NCBI GenBank assembly: GCA_964390695.1
Contig: CAYMKI010000011.1
Coordinates: 1-36,016, forward strand
Length of the DNA: 36,016 bases
Reading direction: 5' to 3'
Source: CAWACC01 sp964390695
Lineage (GTDB): Bacteria; Chlamydiota; Chlamydiia; Chlamydiales; Parachlamydiaceae
The translations under genes were made by a program, and so were the position numbers. Positions 8,304 through 16,497 of the stretch are shown one piece after another (positions within the stretch are counted from its first letter, which is position 1; each line of letters begins with the position of its first letter). The notes beneath the pieces are model-generated. The model saw only the letters and a list, made by a program, of their open reading frames with translations, was not told the origin of the DNA and did not search any database.

Positions 8304-8549
8304 ATGGAAGACTCAAGCAGAGGAAACCGTAAAGTTAAAAAAGGCATAGTCGTTTCCAATAAAATGCAAAAAACGCTCGTGGTTAAAGTAGAGCGGACCT
8401 TAAGGCATCCTAAATACGGAAAAGTCATTACTCGTGCAAAGAAATATTACGCCCACTATGAAGGTGAGCCTAAGCAAATTGGCGATGAAGTGACTATAAA
8501 AGAAACAAGGCCATTATCCAAACTTAAACGCTGGCTTGTCATTGCATAA
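8304..8549 (+). CDS. rpsQ: 30S ribosomal protein S17
   Basis: S17 is an OB-fold protein that binds early to 16S rRNA. The KGIVVSNKMQKTLVVKVER strand pair, HPKYGKVITRAKKYYAH and the ending ETRPLSKLKRW are typical. It has 81 aa with a short extra N-terminus (MEDSSRGNRKVK). It begins 7 nt after rpmC, behind a weak GGGG element at 8296-8299. A 44-nt spacer separates it from rplN, one of the longer gaps in this part of the operon. Confidence 0.94.
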   Translation: MEDSSRGNRKVKKGIVVSNKMQKTLVVKVERTLRHPKYGKVITRAKKYYAHYEGEPKQIGDEVTIKETRPLSKLKRWLVIA

Positions 8550-8593
8550 TGACATTGCATTAGCATAGTTAAAAGAAATCGGAGTCAATAAAT

Positions 8594-8962
8594 ATGATTC
8601 AACAAGAAACCCAGCTCAATGTGGCTGATAATTCCGGAGCCAAGCGGGTCAAATGTATTAAAGTCAGAGGTGGAACACGCCGTCGATATGCCCATGTGGG
8701 TGATGTTATTGTTTGTTCAGTACAAGAGGCTGATCCGGAAGGCGATGTAAAAAAAGGCGATGTGGTTAAAGCTGTTATTGTGCGTTCCAAACGTTACATC
8801 AAACGAAGCGATGGTACGAAACTCCGTTTTGACACAAATAGTTGTGTGCTTATTGATGACAAAAACAATCCTAGAGGCACACGTATTTTTGGACCTGTTG
8901 CTAGAGAAGTTCGCGATCGCGACTTTTTGAAAATCGCTTCCTTAGCGCCTGAAGTGATTTAA
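8594..8962 (+). CDS. rplN: 50S ribosomal protein L14
   Basis: L14 lies at the subunit interface next to L19. MIQQETQLNVADNSGAKRV at the start, KKGDVVKAVIVRS in the middle and the ending DRDFLKIASLAPEVI are nearly invariant features. Length is the usual 122 aa. A GGAG element at 8581-8584 precedes the ATG. In many bacteria the spc operon begins here; in this genome there is no obvious separate promoter in the 44-nt upstream spacer. Confidence 0.96.
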   Translation: MIQQETQLNVADNSGAKRVKCIKVRGGTRRRYAHVGDVIVCSVQEADPEGDVKKGDVVKAVIVRSKRYIKRSDGTKLRFDTNSCVLIDDKNNPRGTRIFGPVAREVRDRDFLKIASLAPEVI

Positions 8963-8980
8963 TTTAGAGAGGAAAATATT

Positions 8981-9337
8981 ATGACCAACAAGCAAAATGC
9001 CGCTAAACGCGAAAGCAAAAAATTTAAAAAAGGCGATAAAGTCATCGTTCTATCCGGTAACGATAGGGGCAATACGGGGACTATACTGCGTATTTTAGGC
9101 GATAAAGCCATTGTACAAGGCGTCAATATCAGAACGAGACATATGAAGCCGACTCGTCAGCAAGGCAAAGGTTCGATCGTTAAAATTGAAAGACCTGTAC
9201 ATATTTCCAACTTGCGTGTTTGTACAGAGGACAGCAAACCTGTCAAACTCAAAGTGCGCGTTGACGAACAAGGTAATCGCTCGTTTTATTATAAAATAGA
9301 TGGTGAAGATGTTCTTTATAGAACAATTAAAAAGTGA
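8981..9337 (+). CDS. rplX: 50S ribosomal protein L24
   Basis: L24 is an early-assembly KOW protein near the tunnel exit. The KOW motif KKGDKVIVLSGNDRGNTGTI is at residues 17-36, followed by QGVNIRTRHMKPT and the VHISNLRV strand. It is 118 aa, longer than E. coli L24 because of a charged N-terminal extension (MTNKQNAAKRESKKFK). AGAGAGGA lies before the ATG. rplE follows 11 nt after the TGA. Confidence 0.94.
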   Translation: MTNKQNAAKRESKKFKKGDKVIVLSGNDRGNTGTILRILGDKAIVQGVNIRTRHMKPTRQQGKGSIVKIERPVHISNLRVCTEDSKPVKLKVRVDEQGNRSFYYKIDGEDVLYRTIKK

Positions 9338-9348
9338 GAGACTGGGCA

Positions 9349-9906
9349 ATGTCTAGATTAAAAAAACGATATAATGAGACAATCAAAGCTGAGTTATTAA
9401 AAAAATTTGGATATCAAAATCCAATGTTGATTCCTACACTTGATAAAGTAGTGATCAATATGGGTATTGCTGAAGCTTCCAAAGATAAAAACTCTATACA
9501 AGATTGCGTAAAAGAACTTACAATGTTGGCTGGGCAAAAGCCAATTATTACTAAAGCTAAAAAAGCTATATCCAATTTTAAACTCCGTGAGGGCCAACCT
9601 ATCGGTGTTAAAGTCACCTTGCGTGGAGTCAGGATGTGGGATTTCATAGATCGCTTTTTTAATATAGTATGCCCGCGTATTAGAGACTTCCGTGGTTTTC
9701 CCACTAAGTGCGACGGACAAGGCAATTATACTCTAGGAATCGACGATCAACAAGTCTTTCCTGAAATAAACCTAGATGAAGTCAAAAGAACCCAAGGAAT
9801 GAACATTACATTCGTTACTAGCGCTAAAACCGATGATGAATGTGTTGAGTTGTTAAGATTGCTGGGGCTTCCATTTAAAAATTTACCGATCTCGGTAGCA
9901 GCTTAA
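9349..9906 (+). CDS. rplE: 50S ribosomal protein L5
   Basis: L5 binds 5S rRNA and contacts P-site tRNA. Family markers are RLKKRYNETIKAELLKKF, KVVINMGIAEA, the GQKPIITKAKKAISNFKLRE segment and IRDFRGF. The frame stays open up to a GTG at 9334 that overlaps the rplX stop, but the conserved protein begins at ATG 9349 (MSRLKKRYNE), giving 185 aa, which I take as the real start. The Shine-Dalgarno is weak (GAGAG). S14 (rpsN), which usually follows L5, is missing here. Confidence 0.94.
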   Translation: MSRLKKRYNETIKAELLKKFGYQNPMLIPTLDKVVINMGIAEASKDKNSIQDCVKELTMLAGQKPIITKAKKAISNFKLREGQPIGVKVTLRGVRMWDFIDRFFNIVCPRIRDFRGFPTKCDGQGNYTLGIDDQQVFPEINLDEVKRTQGMNITFVTSAKTDDECVELLRLLGLPFKNLPISVAA

Positions 9907-9922
9907 GAAGAGGAGATTGAAT

Positions 9923-10324
9923 ATGGCTTTTAGCGATCCAATAGCCGATTTTCTGACAAGGATTCGAAATGCAACTTGTGCTCGGCACCGCTATGTAGAT
10001 ATCCGTTGGAGTAAATTGAAGCAAAGTGTCGCAGAAATATTAAAGAACCTAGGGTTCATCGAAAATTATCTTGTCAAACAAGATAATAAAAATCGCGGAA
10101 CTATTAGGGTATTTTTGAAGTATACTGAAGGCAGATTGCCTGTTATTCAAGGTTTAACACGTGTTTCTAAACCTGGTTTGCGCCGCTTTGTTAGTTATCA
10201 TGACATTCCTACATTTTACGGTGGATTAGGCATATCTATTCTATCTACATCTCAAGGAGTCATGTCAGGCTACGATGCCCATAAAAAAGGGATCGGTGGC
10301 GAATTATTATGTTTGGTTTGGTAA
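9923..10324 (+). CDS. rpsH: 30S ribosomal protein S8
   Basis: S8 is a primary 16S rRNA binder and, in E. coli, the repressor of the spc operon. It shows FSDPIADFLTRIRNA at the start and the C-terminal ISILSTSQGVMSGYDAHKKGIGGELLCLVW, which matches the S8 binding fold (STSxGVMT/S-type motif). An in-frame TTG at 9917 exists, but AGGAG at 9911-9915 favours ATG 9923 (133 aa). A 47-nt spacer precedes rplF. Confidence 0.95.
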   Translation: MAFSDPIADFLTRIRNATCARHRYVDIRWSKLKQSVAEILKNLGFIENYLVKQDNKNRGTIRVFLKYTEGRLPVIQGLTRVSKPGLRRFVSYHDIPTFYGGLGISILSTSQGVMSGYDAHKKGIGGELLCLVW

Positions 10325-10371
10325 TTGAATGAGGAAAACCCTAGTGTTGCCTCTATTAAGGAGTTTATAAA

Positions 10372-10914
10372 ATGTCACGTAAAGGAAAACTTCCCATTCC
10401 CGTCCCAAAGGGTGTTGAAGTGAAAATTAACCCTAATGAGATTACTGTAAAGGGACCTAAGGGAACATTACACCAAAAGCTGATACCATCTATTCATGTG
10501 CGCCAAGAGCAGGAGACGCTTATTGTTGAACTAGCGCCAGGCTGTGAACAAGACGGTAAATATCACGGCTTGTACCGTACGCTTATAGCTAATATGGTTG
10601 AAGGCGTTACTAAAGGCTTTTCAAAAGATCTAGAGATGGTTGGAGTTGGTTACAGAGCTTCAGTACAAGGCCATCATGTCGATTTGCAATTAGGAAGATC
10701 TCATCCGACAAAGCTATCCATACCTGAAGGCATACAAGTAAAAGTAGATAAGAATACTGCCATCCAAATTTCAGGTGTAGATAAAGGCAAGGTGGGACAT
10801 TTTGCCGCTGTTATCCGAGCAGAGAAACCACCCGAACCCTATCAAGGTAAGGGAATACGTTATAAAGACGAATACGTGCGCAAGAAGGCAGGCAAAGCCG
10901 CTGCGAAAAAATAA
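10372..10914 (+). CDS. rplF: 50S ribosomal protein L6
   Basis: L6 binds near the sarcin-ricin loop and factor-binding site. MSRKGKLPIPVPKGVEV at the start, KGPKGTLHQKL, the GVGYRASVQGHHVDLQLG repeat hinge and PEPYQGKGIRYKDEYVRKK near the end are all typical. It has 180 aa with two homologous halves. AAGGAG lies 10-15 nt before the ATG. The C-terminus is lysine/alanine rich. Confidence 0.96.
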   Translation: MSRKGKLPIPVPKGVEVKINPNEITVKGPKGTLHQKLIPSIHVRQEQETLIVELAPGCEQDGKYHGLYRTLIANMVEGVTKGFSKDLEMVGVGYRASVQGHHVDLQLGRSHPTKLSIPEGIQVKVDKNTAIQISGVDKGKVGHFAAVIRAEKPPEPYQGKGIRYKDEYVRKKAGKAAAKK

Positions 10915-10937
10915 GCTAGTATATAGTTAAGGATTAT

Positions 10938-11309
10938 ATGAGAAAGACAATCATAAAAAATCATCAAAACCGCGTAAAAAGGGCTGTACGTGTTCGCAAG
11001 CATTTGCGAGGAAATGGAGATAAGCCTCGTATGTGCGTGGTTAAGTCCAATAAACACATTCAAGTGCAGATCATCGATGATGAAAAAGGAATTACCTTGG
11101 GATCTATCTCAACGAATTCCACTGAATTCAAAGGCACCGAATACAGCAAGAAAAATAAATCTTCCGCAAAAAAATTAGGCGAGCGCATTGCTGAAATTGC
11201 AAAAGAAAAGAATATCAAAGAGATTGTCTTTGATCGTGGTCCTTTTAAATATCATGGCATTCTTGCTGAGCTCGCCGATGCTGCTCGCAATGCGGGCCTG
11301 CAATTTTAA
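10938..11309 (+). CDS. rplR: 50S ribosomal protein L18
   Basis: L18 binds 5S rRNA together with L5. The RVKRAVRVRKHLRGN region, PRMCVVKSNKHIQVQIIDD and the ending FDRGPFKYHGILAELADAAR identify it. It is 123 aa, a few residues longer than in E. coli. The start follows a weak AAGGA. Downstream comes rpsE after 20 nt. Confidence 0.94.
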   Translation: MRKTIIKNHQNRVKRAVRVRKHLRGNGDKPRMCVVKSNKHIQVQIIDDEKGITLGSISTNSTEFKGTEYSKKNKSSAKKLGERIAEIAKEKNIKEIVFDRGPFKYHGILAELADAARNAGLQF

Positions 11310-11329
11310 ACAAGCTTATAGGATTATTC

Positions 11330-11821
11330 ATGGCTAAACAAGGTGATAAAAAAGAAAAAAGCGCCAGCGAAATCACAGAAAAAGTCTTGCACATTAACCG
11401 TTGCTCTAAAGTAGTGAAAGGCGGTCGCAAGTTTAGTTTTTCTGCCTTAATCCTGGCGGGCGACAACAATGGACGAGTGGGTTATGGATTTGCTAAAGCA
11501 AATGAATTGACCGATGCTATCCGTAAAGGCGGCGAAGCTGCCCGCAAGAACATGACTTCATATGCTATGGAAGGAACAACTATCCCACACGAAGTCATGG
11601 TGCAATGGGACGGTGCCAAAGTTTTATTGAAACCAGCCCCGGAAGGCGCAGGTGTGATTGCAGGTTCTGCTATACGTGCTGTTCTCGAAATGGCCGGATA
11701 CAAGAATGTGATGGCGAAAAGTCTTGGCGCAAGTAATCCGATCAACCAGATTAAAGCTATTTTTAAGGCTTTAGAAAAATTACAAACTAAGAGTAAAATT
11801 AAACGCCTACGAGGTTGCTAA
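11330..11821 (+). CDS. rpsE: 30S ribosomal protein S5
   Basis: S5 affects decoding fidelity and the mRNA entry channel. The double-stranded RNA-binding-like domain has INRCSKVVKGGRKFSFSALI and NGRVGYGFAKANEL. The second domain contains LKPAPEGAGVIAGSAIRAVL and GASNPINQIKAIF. It has 163 aa. Its TAA shares one base with the ATG of rplO (TAATG), so the two are translationally coupled. The rpmD (L30) gene usually found after S5 is absent. Confidence 0.95.
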   Translation: MAKQGDKKEKSASEITEKVLHINRCSKVVKGGRKFSFSALILAGDNNGRVGYGFAKANELTDAIRKGGEAARKNMTSYAMEGTTIPHEVMVQWDGAKVLLKPAPEGAGVIAGSAIRAVLEMAGYKNVMAKSLGASNPINQIKAIFKALEKLQTKSKIKRLRGC

Positions 11822-12276
11822 TGAAAACACTAGAAACATTAACCAACGAATCCAAAATTCGGCGCCAAGTTAAGCGCGTAGGTCGCGGTCCAGGTTCCGG
11901 TAAAGGCAAAACCTGCGGTCGTGGCGAAAAGGGAGCCGGATCTAGATCAGGCTATAAAAGACGTTTAGGCTATGAAGGCGGTCAGTTCAGAATGTTCATG
12001 AAATTGCCCATACGCGGTTTCAACAATGCTCATTTCCGTAAAGAACTAGATGTCGTTAACTTGGGCCAAATCGATGCTATGTATGACGACAATGAAATCG
12101 TCAATTTAGACACTCTGAGGGATAGAGGTTTTATATCCGGACCCAGCTATGGTTTAAAAGTCCTCGGAAATGGTGAATTGACAAAAAAAGTCACTATTGA
12201 AGCTCATGAAGTATCAGAAGGCGCTCGAGTAAAATTAAGCCAAGCCAATATTGAATTTAAATTGATAGGTGAGTAA
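11821..12276 (+). CDS. rplO: 50S ribosomal protein L15
   Basis: L15 is a late-assembly 50S protein with a glycine/arginine-rich N-terminus: RVGRGPGSGKGKTCGRGEKG is immediately recognisable, followed by YEGGQFRMFMKLPIRGF. The frame is open from a TTG at 11815, but ATG 11821 in the TAATG overlap with rpsE is the natural start (151 aa). It is the last gene before a 143-nt spacer containing a 9-bp dyad and then secY. Confidence 0.94.
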   Translation: MKTLETLTNESKIRRQVKRVGRGPGSGKGKTCGRGEKGAGSRSGYKRRLGYEGGQFRMFMKLPIRGFNNAHFRKELDVVNLGQIDAMYDDNEIVNLDTLRDRGFISGPSYGLKVLGNGELTKKVTIEAHEVSEGARVKLSQANIEFKLIGE

Positions 12277-12328
12277 TTTGCTGATAAGCAAAGCTGTCGG
12301 AATAGTTATTGATATTTGAAACACATTA

Positions 12329-12359
12329 TGACCTTTCACTAGTCCTTAGCGAAAGGTCA
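12329..12359 (+). promoter_or_regulatory. Dyad hairpin between rplO and secY
   Basis: TGACCTTTC (12329-12337) and GAAAGGTCA (12351-12359) form a perfect 9-bp inverted repeat around a 13-nt loop. No T-run follows, so it is not a classic intrinsic terminator. It lies in the longest spacer of the operon and may be an attenuator, an RNA-processing site or a protein-binding site that lowers secY expression relative to the ribosomal proteins. This role is inferred from position only. Confidence 0.45.
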
Positions 12360-12419
12360 CTTAGTCAGCTAGCGATAAATTAATCAAAGCCCAATAGATT
12401 TTCAACAAGAAGGTACATT

Positions 12420-13790
12420 ATGCTCCAGGCGATACAAAGGGTTTTTCAAATTCCTGAACTCAAGTCGAAAATTCTCATTACCTTAGCTTTATTGATAGCC
12501 TATCGGGTAGGCTGCTTTATACCTGTACCGGGTATTAATGGTGAGATCGCTGTCAGTTTTTTCAGACATGCTACCGGCGGTGCACAGAACTTGTTTCAAA
12601 TGGTCGACATCTTTTCCGGTGGAGCTTTTTCGCAGATGACCATTGTGGCCTTGGGTGTTGTGCCATATATTTCTGCTTCTATCATTATGCAATTATTCGT
12701 AGCCTTGTGGCCCTCTCTTCAGCGTGAAATTCGAGAAAATCCCGATCAAGGCCGCCGCAAGGTGAATAAATACACTCGTTTTTTAACGCTGATACTCTGC
12801 GTTATTCAGTCAGCTGTATTTGCGCGCTATGCTTTACAAATGAACTATTCTCGCCCCGGCATCATCGCTAGCGAATTGTTAGATGTGCAGCTCTTTGGCT
12901 ACCACTGGTTATTTTATGCCATTACGATCATCTCGATGACAACTGGTACGCTGCTATTAATGTGGGTGGGAGAGCAAATTACAGAGAAGGGTATTGGCAA
13001 TGGCATGAGCTTGATTATTTCCGTGGGCATTTTATCTTCGCTTCCCACTGCAATAGGGCTCATATTCCAACAGCTTAATTTAGATTCTCAAGAGCCAGGC
13101 CAAATGAATTTTGCCTCGATAATCGTTTTGTTGGGTCTATTTGTTTTAGTGGCCTTAGCGACGATATTGATCATTCAAGGTCATCGCCGCATACCCTTGC
13201 AGTATGCCCGTAGAGTAGTGGGGAGAAAAGAAGTTCAAGGCGGAACATCCTATATCCCTCTTAAAATTAATTATGCTGGTGTGATCCCAGTGATATTTGC
13301 CAGCTCGCTGCTCATGTTCCCTGCAACCATTGCAACGTTTTTAGGAACCGGCAATTGGCTTGGAGATTTGGCAGCTATGATCTCGCCCGGAAGCGCATTA
13401 TATTTGACCTTTTATGTGTTACTGATCATCGCCTTTACTTATTTCTGGACGGCTACGCAATTTCGCCCCGATCAAATTGCTTCTGACATGAAGAAGAACG
13501 GCGCTTTTATACCTGGTGTAAGGCAAGGCAAGCCCACACAAGACTTTTTAGAGAACACCATGAACAGAGTAACCTTCTTGGGCGCCATATTTTTAGCCTT
13601 AATAGCTATTCTGCCAAACATGGTGGGACGGTTTTTAGGTGTGCCCCCAACGATCAGTTACTTTTTCGGTGGAACCGCGTTGCTGATTTTAGTGGGAGTC
13701 GTACTGGATACCATGAAGCAAATTGAATCCCATTTGCTTATGAAGCGTTATGAAGGATTTATGAAACGTGGCCATATTAAAGGCCGATAA
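12420..13790 (+). CDS. secY: Protein translocase subunit SecY
   Basis: SecY is the channel of the SecYEG translocon in the inner membrane. Ten hydrophobic segments are visible. The N-terminal LITLALLIAYRVGCFIPVPG, the plug-region segment NLFQMVDIFSGGAFSQMTI, the loop RRIPLQYARR and the C-terminal GFMKRGHIKGR are characteristic. It has 456 aa. A 143-nt spacer with a dyad separates it from rplO, and AAGAAGG precedes the ATG. adk and map, which often follow secY, are absent: rpsM comes directly after 63 nt, as in Chlamydia. Confidence 0.97.
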   Translation: MLQAIQRVFQIPELKSKILITLALLIAYRVGCFIPVPGINGEIAVSFFRHATGGAQNLFQMVDIFSGGAFSQMTIVALGVVPYISASIIMQLFVALWPSLQREIRENPDQGRRKVNKYTRFLTLILCVIQSAVFARYALQMNYSRPGIIASELLDVQLFGYHWLFYAITIISMTTGTLLLMWVGEQITEKGIGNGMSLIISVGILSSLPTAIGLIFQQLNLDSQEPGQMNFASIIVLLGLFVLVALATILIIQGHRRIPLQYARRVVGRKEVQGGTSYIPLKINYAGVIPVIFASSLLMFPATIATFLGTGNWLGDLAAMISPGSALYLTFYVLLIIAFTYFWTATQFRPDQIASDMKKNGAFIPGVRQGKPTQDFLENTMNRVTFLGAIFLALIAILPNMVGRFLGVPPTISYFFGGTALLILVGVVLDTMKQIESHLLMKRYEGFMKRGHIKGR

Positions 13791-13853
13791 ATTTAATTTG
13801 CAAGAAAAGCAAATATTTGTTACATTAGTTAAGTCATTAAATAGGAGTTATCA

Positions 13854-14222
13854 ATGCCTAGAATTATCGGTATAGATATACCGGATAATAAACGTTTAGA
13901 AATAAGCTTGACCTATCTCTATGGTATCGGTCGTTGCTTATCTAATGAAATTATAGAGAAATTAGGTCTTAATCCTGATATGAGAGCTCATCAATTAACA
14001 CAAGATGATATCGCTAGGATTAACAATCTCTTGCAAGCAGAATATGTTGTCGAAGGTGATCTGAGAAGGCAAATTCAAAATAACATTAAGCGATTGATCA
14101 ATATCCACTCATATAGAGGGTTAAGACATCGAGTCGGTCTTCCAGTTCGCGGCCAACGCACACGCACCAATTCCAGAACGCGTAAAGGGCGCAGAAAAAC
14201 CGTTGCCAACAAGAAAAAATAA
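13854..14222 (+). CDS. rpsM: 30S ribosomal protein S13
   Basis: S13 contacts the 50S subunit and P-site tRNA. MPRIIGIDIPDNKR at the start, the helix-two-turn segment TYLYGIGRCLSNEI and the ending HSYRGLRHRVGLPVRGQRT followed by TRTNSRTRKG identify it. It has 122 aa. GGAG at 13843-13846 gives a good start. A 6-bp stem, ATTTGC/GCAAAT (13796-13801 with 13809-13814), lies in the spacer after secY. rpmJ (L36), usual between secY and rpsM, is absent. Confidence 0.96.
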   Translation: MPRIIGIDIPDNKRLEISLTYLYGIGRCLSNEIIEKLGLNPDMRAHQLTQDDIARINNLLQAEYVVEGDLRRQIQNNIKRLINIHSYRGLRHRVGLPVRGQRTRTNSRTRKGRRKTVANKKK

Positions 14223-14239
14223 TATAAGGAGTCTTAACT

Positions 14240-14656
14240 TTGGCTAAGCAGCAACAAACTCAGCAACAAGCAAAAAAACCGCTTAAACAAAAGCGAAAAG
14301 GTGCATTTCACGTTCCAGCCGGTATAGCTCATGTAAGTGCAACCTTCAATAATACTATCGTTCTTATCACAGATCCTTCAGGTAAAGTGATTGCATGGTC
14401 TTCAGCCGGTAAAGTAAATTTTTCCGGATCTAGAAAATCGTCAGCCTTTGCAGCTACTGTGGCAGCACAAGAAGTCGGAAAGACCGCTGTAGGTTTAGGA
14501 ATGAAAGAAGTAGAAGTGAATTTGAAAGGCCCTGGCGCAGGTAGAGAGTCTGCTGTAAGAGGCTTACAGGCTGCTGGATTGCAAATAACTCAAATTAAAG
14601 ATATAACACCAGTTGCACATAATGGCTGCAGACCCCGCAAACGTCGTAGAGTGTAG
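14240..14656 (+). CDS. rpsK: 30S ribosomal protein S11, TTG start
   Basis: S11 lines the mRNA path of the 30S platform. The core is clear from GIAHVSATFNNTIVLITD, GSRKSSAFAATVAAQ and the ending THNGCRPRKRRRV-type segment (here AHNGCRPRKRRRV). There is no ATG before the conserved region. TTG at 14240 follows AAGGAG at 14226-14231 with 8-nt spacing, so TTG is almost certainly the start, giving 138 aa. The first 24 residues form a glutamine/lysine-rich extension (KQQQTQQQAKKP) not seen in E. coli S11. Confidence 0.95.
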   Translation: MAKQQQTQQQAKKPLKQKRKGAFHVPAGIAHVSATFNNTIVLITDPSGKVIAWSSAGKVNFSGSRKSSAFAATVAAQEVGKTAVGLGMKEVEVNLKGPGAGRESAVRGLQAAGLQITQIKDITPVAHNGCRPRKRRRV

Positions 14657-14686
14657 TTGCCATCTTTTGCTAGGAATAGATAAAAA
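14657..14686 (+). promoter_or_regulatory. Possible internal promoter upstream of rpoA
   Basis: TTGCCA (14657-14662) and TAAAAA (14681-14686) are spaced by 18 nt in the gap before rpoA. The -10 box matches the consensus only at four of six positions. It could give extra rpoA-rplQ transcription but is weak evidence. Confidence 0.22.
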
Positions 14687-14713
14687 AAAAGTTTTTACTT
14701 TAGGAGTTCCATA

Positions 14714-15838
14714 ATGTCATCACTTAAATATGGCAAGTTTGAGATGCCTGAAAAAATTAATATTGAAGAGCAAGCTGAAAAGCATAATTTTGCCAAGTTT
14801 ATAGCTGAACCTTTTGAAAGAGGTTTTGCTCATACTATTGGTAATTCACTCAGACGTGTCCTCTTGTCTTCACTGGAAGCTCCTGCCATCATATCTATTC
14901 GGATAGAAGGTGTGCACCATGAGTACATGTCTATTGATGGTGTGGTTGAGGATATGACAAATATCATCCTTAACGTAAAAGGCGCATTATTACGCCGGAT
15001 GCTGGTGGATGAAGATCCTTTATCACACGAGCCGCGCATTCTGACGCATCTTTTAGACATTACCCAAGATGACATCGATGCCAATAAAGGCAAATATCAT
15101 GTTACACTAGGTGATATTGTTAAAGATTCAACTTATGAAGTTGTAAATCCAGAATTGCATTTATTTACTGTCACTAAGCCTTTCCGCCGACAGGTCGACC
15201 TTAGAATTGCCATTGGCAGAGGATATGTGCCATCTGAACGTCATAACTTGCGTGATAAGACTGCAGATGAAATTTTAGTAGATGCAGCTTTTTCGCCAGT
15301 ACGTATCGTCAACTACTTCGTGGAAAACACGCGTGTGGGCCAAGATACTGACTTCGATCGCTTAATCCTGGAAATTACGACAGATGGACGTTTGTCACCT
15401 GTAGAAGCTTTAAGTTTTGCATCGCAAATCAGTTCAAGACATTTCGATGTATTCAACAAAATCAAATCTTATACTTTGAATTTTGATGAAATTTCTGGCG
15501 AAGGTGATACTGACGTAGATGAAATGATGGAGAAATTAGCATTAAGAATAGACGAAATTGAACTTTCAGTTCGTTCTACTAACTGCTTAAGCGGTGCCAA
15601 CATTGAAACAATCGCTGAATTGGTATCCATCCCTGAGCGTAAAATGTTAGAATTCCGCAATTTTGGCAAGAAGTCATTAAATGAAATCAAAGCTAAATTG
15701 ATGGAAATGGGCTTACATCTTGGTATGGACTTGAACCGATATGGTATTACGCTTGATAACGTCAAAGATAAAATACGCCACTATCAAGAAGAGAAGAAAG
15801 GCAGAAATAAACAAAGAGAAAAAGAAGAAGAAAGATAA
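14714..15838 (+). CDS. rpoA: DNA-directed RNA polymerase subunit alpha
   Basis: The alpha subunit dimerises to start polymerase assembly, and its C-terminal domain binds UP elements and activators. The N-terminal domain shows AEPFERGFAHTIGNSLRRVLLSSLEAPAI and the VHHEYMSIDGVVEDMTNIILN block. The C-terminal domain has the helix-hairpin segment LVSIPERKMLEFRNFGKKSLNEIKAKL. It is 374 aa, longer than the 329 of E. coli, with a highly charged tail (EEKKGRNKQREKEEER), as in chlamydial alpha. TAGGAG lies 10 nt upstream of the ATG. Confidence 0.97.
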   Translation: MSSLKYGKFEMPEKINIEEQAEKHNFAKFIAEPFERGFAHTIGNSLRRVLLSSLEAPAIISIRIEGVHHEYMSIDGVVEDMTNIILNVKGALLRRMLVDEDPLSHEPRILTHLLDITQDDIDANKGKYHVTLGDIVKDSTYEVVNPELHLFTVTKPFRRQVDLRIAIGRGYVPSERHNLRDKTADEILVDAAFSPVRIVNYFVENTRVGQDTDFDRLILEITTDGRLSPVEALSFASQISSRHFDVFNKIKSYTLNFDEISGEGDTDVDEMMEKLALRIDEIELSVRSTNCLSGANIETIAELVSIPERKMLEFRNFGKKSLNEIKAKLMEMGLHLGMDLNRYGITLDNVKDKIRHYQEEKKGRNKQREKEEER

Positions 15839-15856
15839 GACGAAGGGTTTTTAATC

Positions 15857-16285
15857 ATGAGACACTTAAATAATACATGCAAGCTAAATAGAACATCATC
15901 ACATCGGCGATGCATGTTTGCTAATATGCTCAAATCTTTAATTCAAAACGAAAGAATTGAGACGACTTTGGCAAAAGCTAAGGAATTACGACGTCATGCC
16001 GATAAAATGATCACGCTGGCTAAAAAGAACAACTTGGCTGCAAGACGTCAAGCCATAGGCGAGATGATGATACGTTTTAATGCTCTAAGCGATAAAGAAG
16101 AGCGTGCTGCACGTCAAGGAGATACTTCTGTGTATAACGATGATCGTCAAGTCATCAACAAATTGTTCACAGAGCTTGGACCTCGCTTTGTAAATCGTCA
16201 AGGTGGATATACACGTATTGTACGTAATAAGCGTCGCGTTGGTGATAATGCTCAAACTTGTATTATTGAATATCTCGCTGACTAA
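15857..16285 (+). CDS. rplQ: 50S ribosomal protein L17
   Basis: L17 is a 50S protein near the tunnel exit. The start MRHLNNTCKLNRTSSHRRC, MFANMLKSLIQNERIETTLAKAKELRRHADKMITLAK across the next block, and GGYTRIVRNKRRVGDNAQ near the end are typical. At 142 aa it is longer than E. coli L17 (127). It is the last gene of the operon and is followed within 35 nt by a strong terminator. Confidence 0.95.
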   Translation: MRHLNNTCKLNRTSSHRRCMFANMLKSLIQNERIETTLAKAKELRRHADKMITLAKKNNLAARRQAIGEMMIRFNALSDKEERAARQGDTSVYNDDRQVINKLFTELGPRFVNRQGGYTRIVRNKRRVGDNAQTCIIEYLAD

Positions 16286-16320
16286 TCTCCATTCGCATCC
16301 ATTTCTTTAATGAAGTCTTT

Positions 16321-16347
16321 AACCCTCTGTTTCAGAGGGTTTTTTTT
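16321..16347 (+). terminator. Intrinsic terminator of the ribosomal-protein operon
   Basis: AACCCTCTG (16321-16329) pairs perfectly with CAGAGGGTT (16333-16341) across a TTT loop, and the stem runs into eight T residues (16340-16347). This is the best intrinsic terminator in the window and ends the rplC-rplQ transcript. Confidence 0.93.
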
Positions 16348-16497
16348 CATCGTTTTTTTGAGTAGTGTACATATCTTACAGCTGCTTAGAAATGTCTTGA
16401 ATTTATTTTTATTTCTATATAGTCTTTGTCACAGCTTCGATACGAAAGCTCATGTATACCCAAACTAGAATTGCTAAAATTTAACACAAGGTGGATT

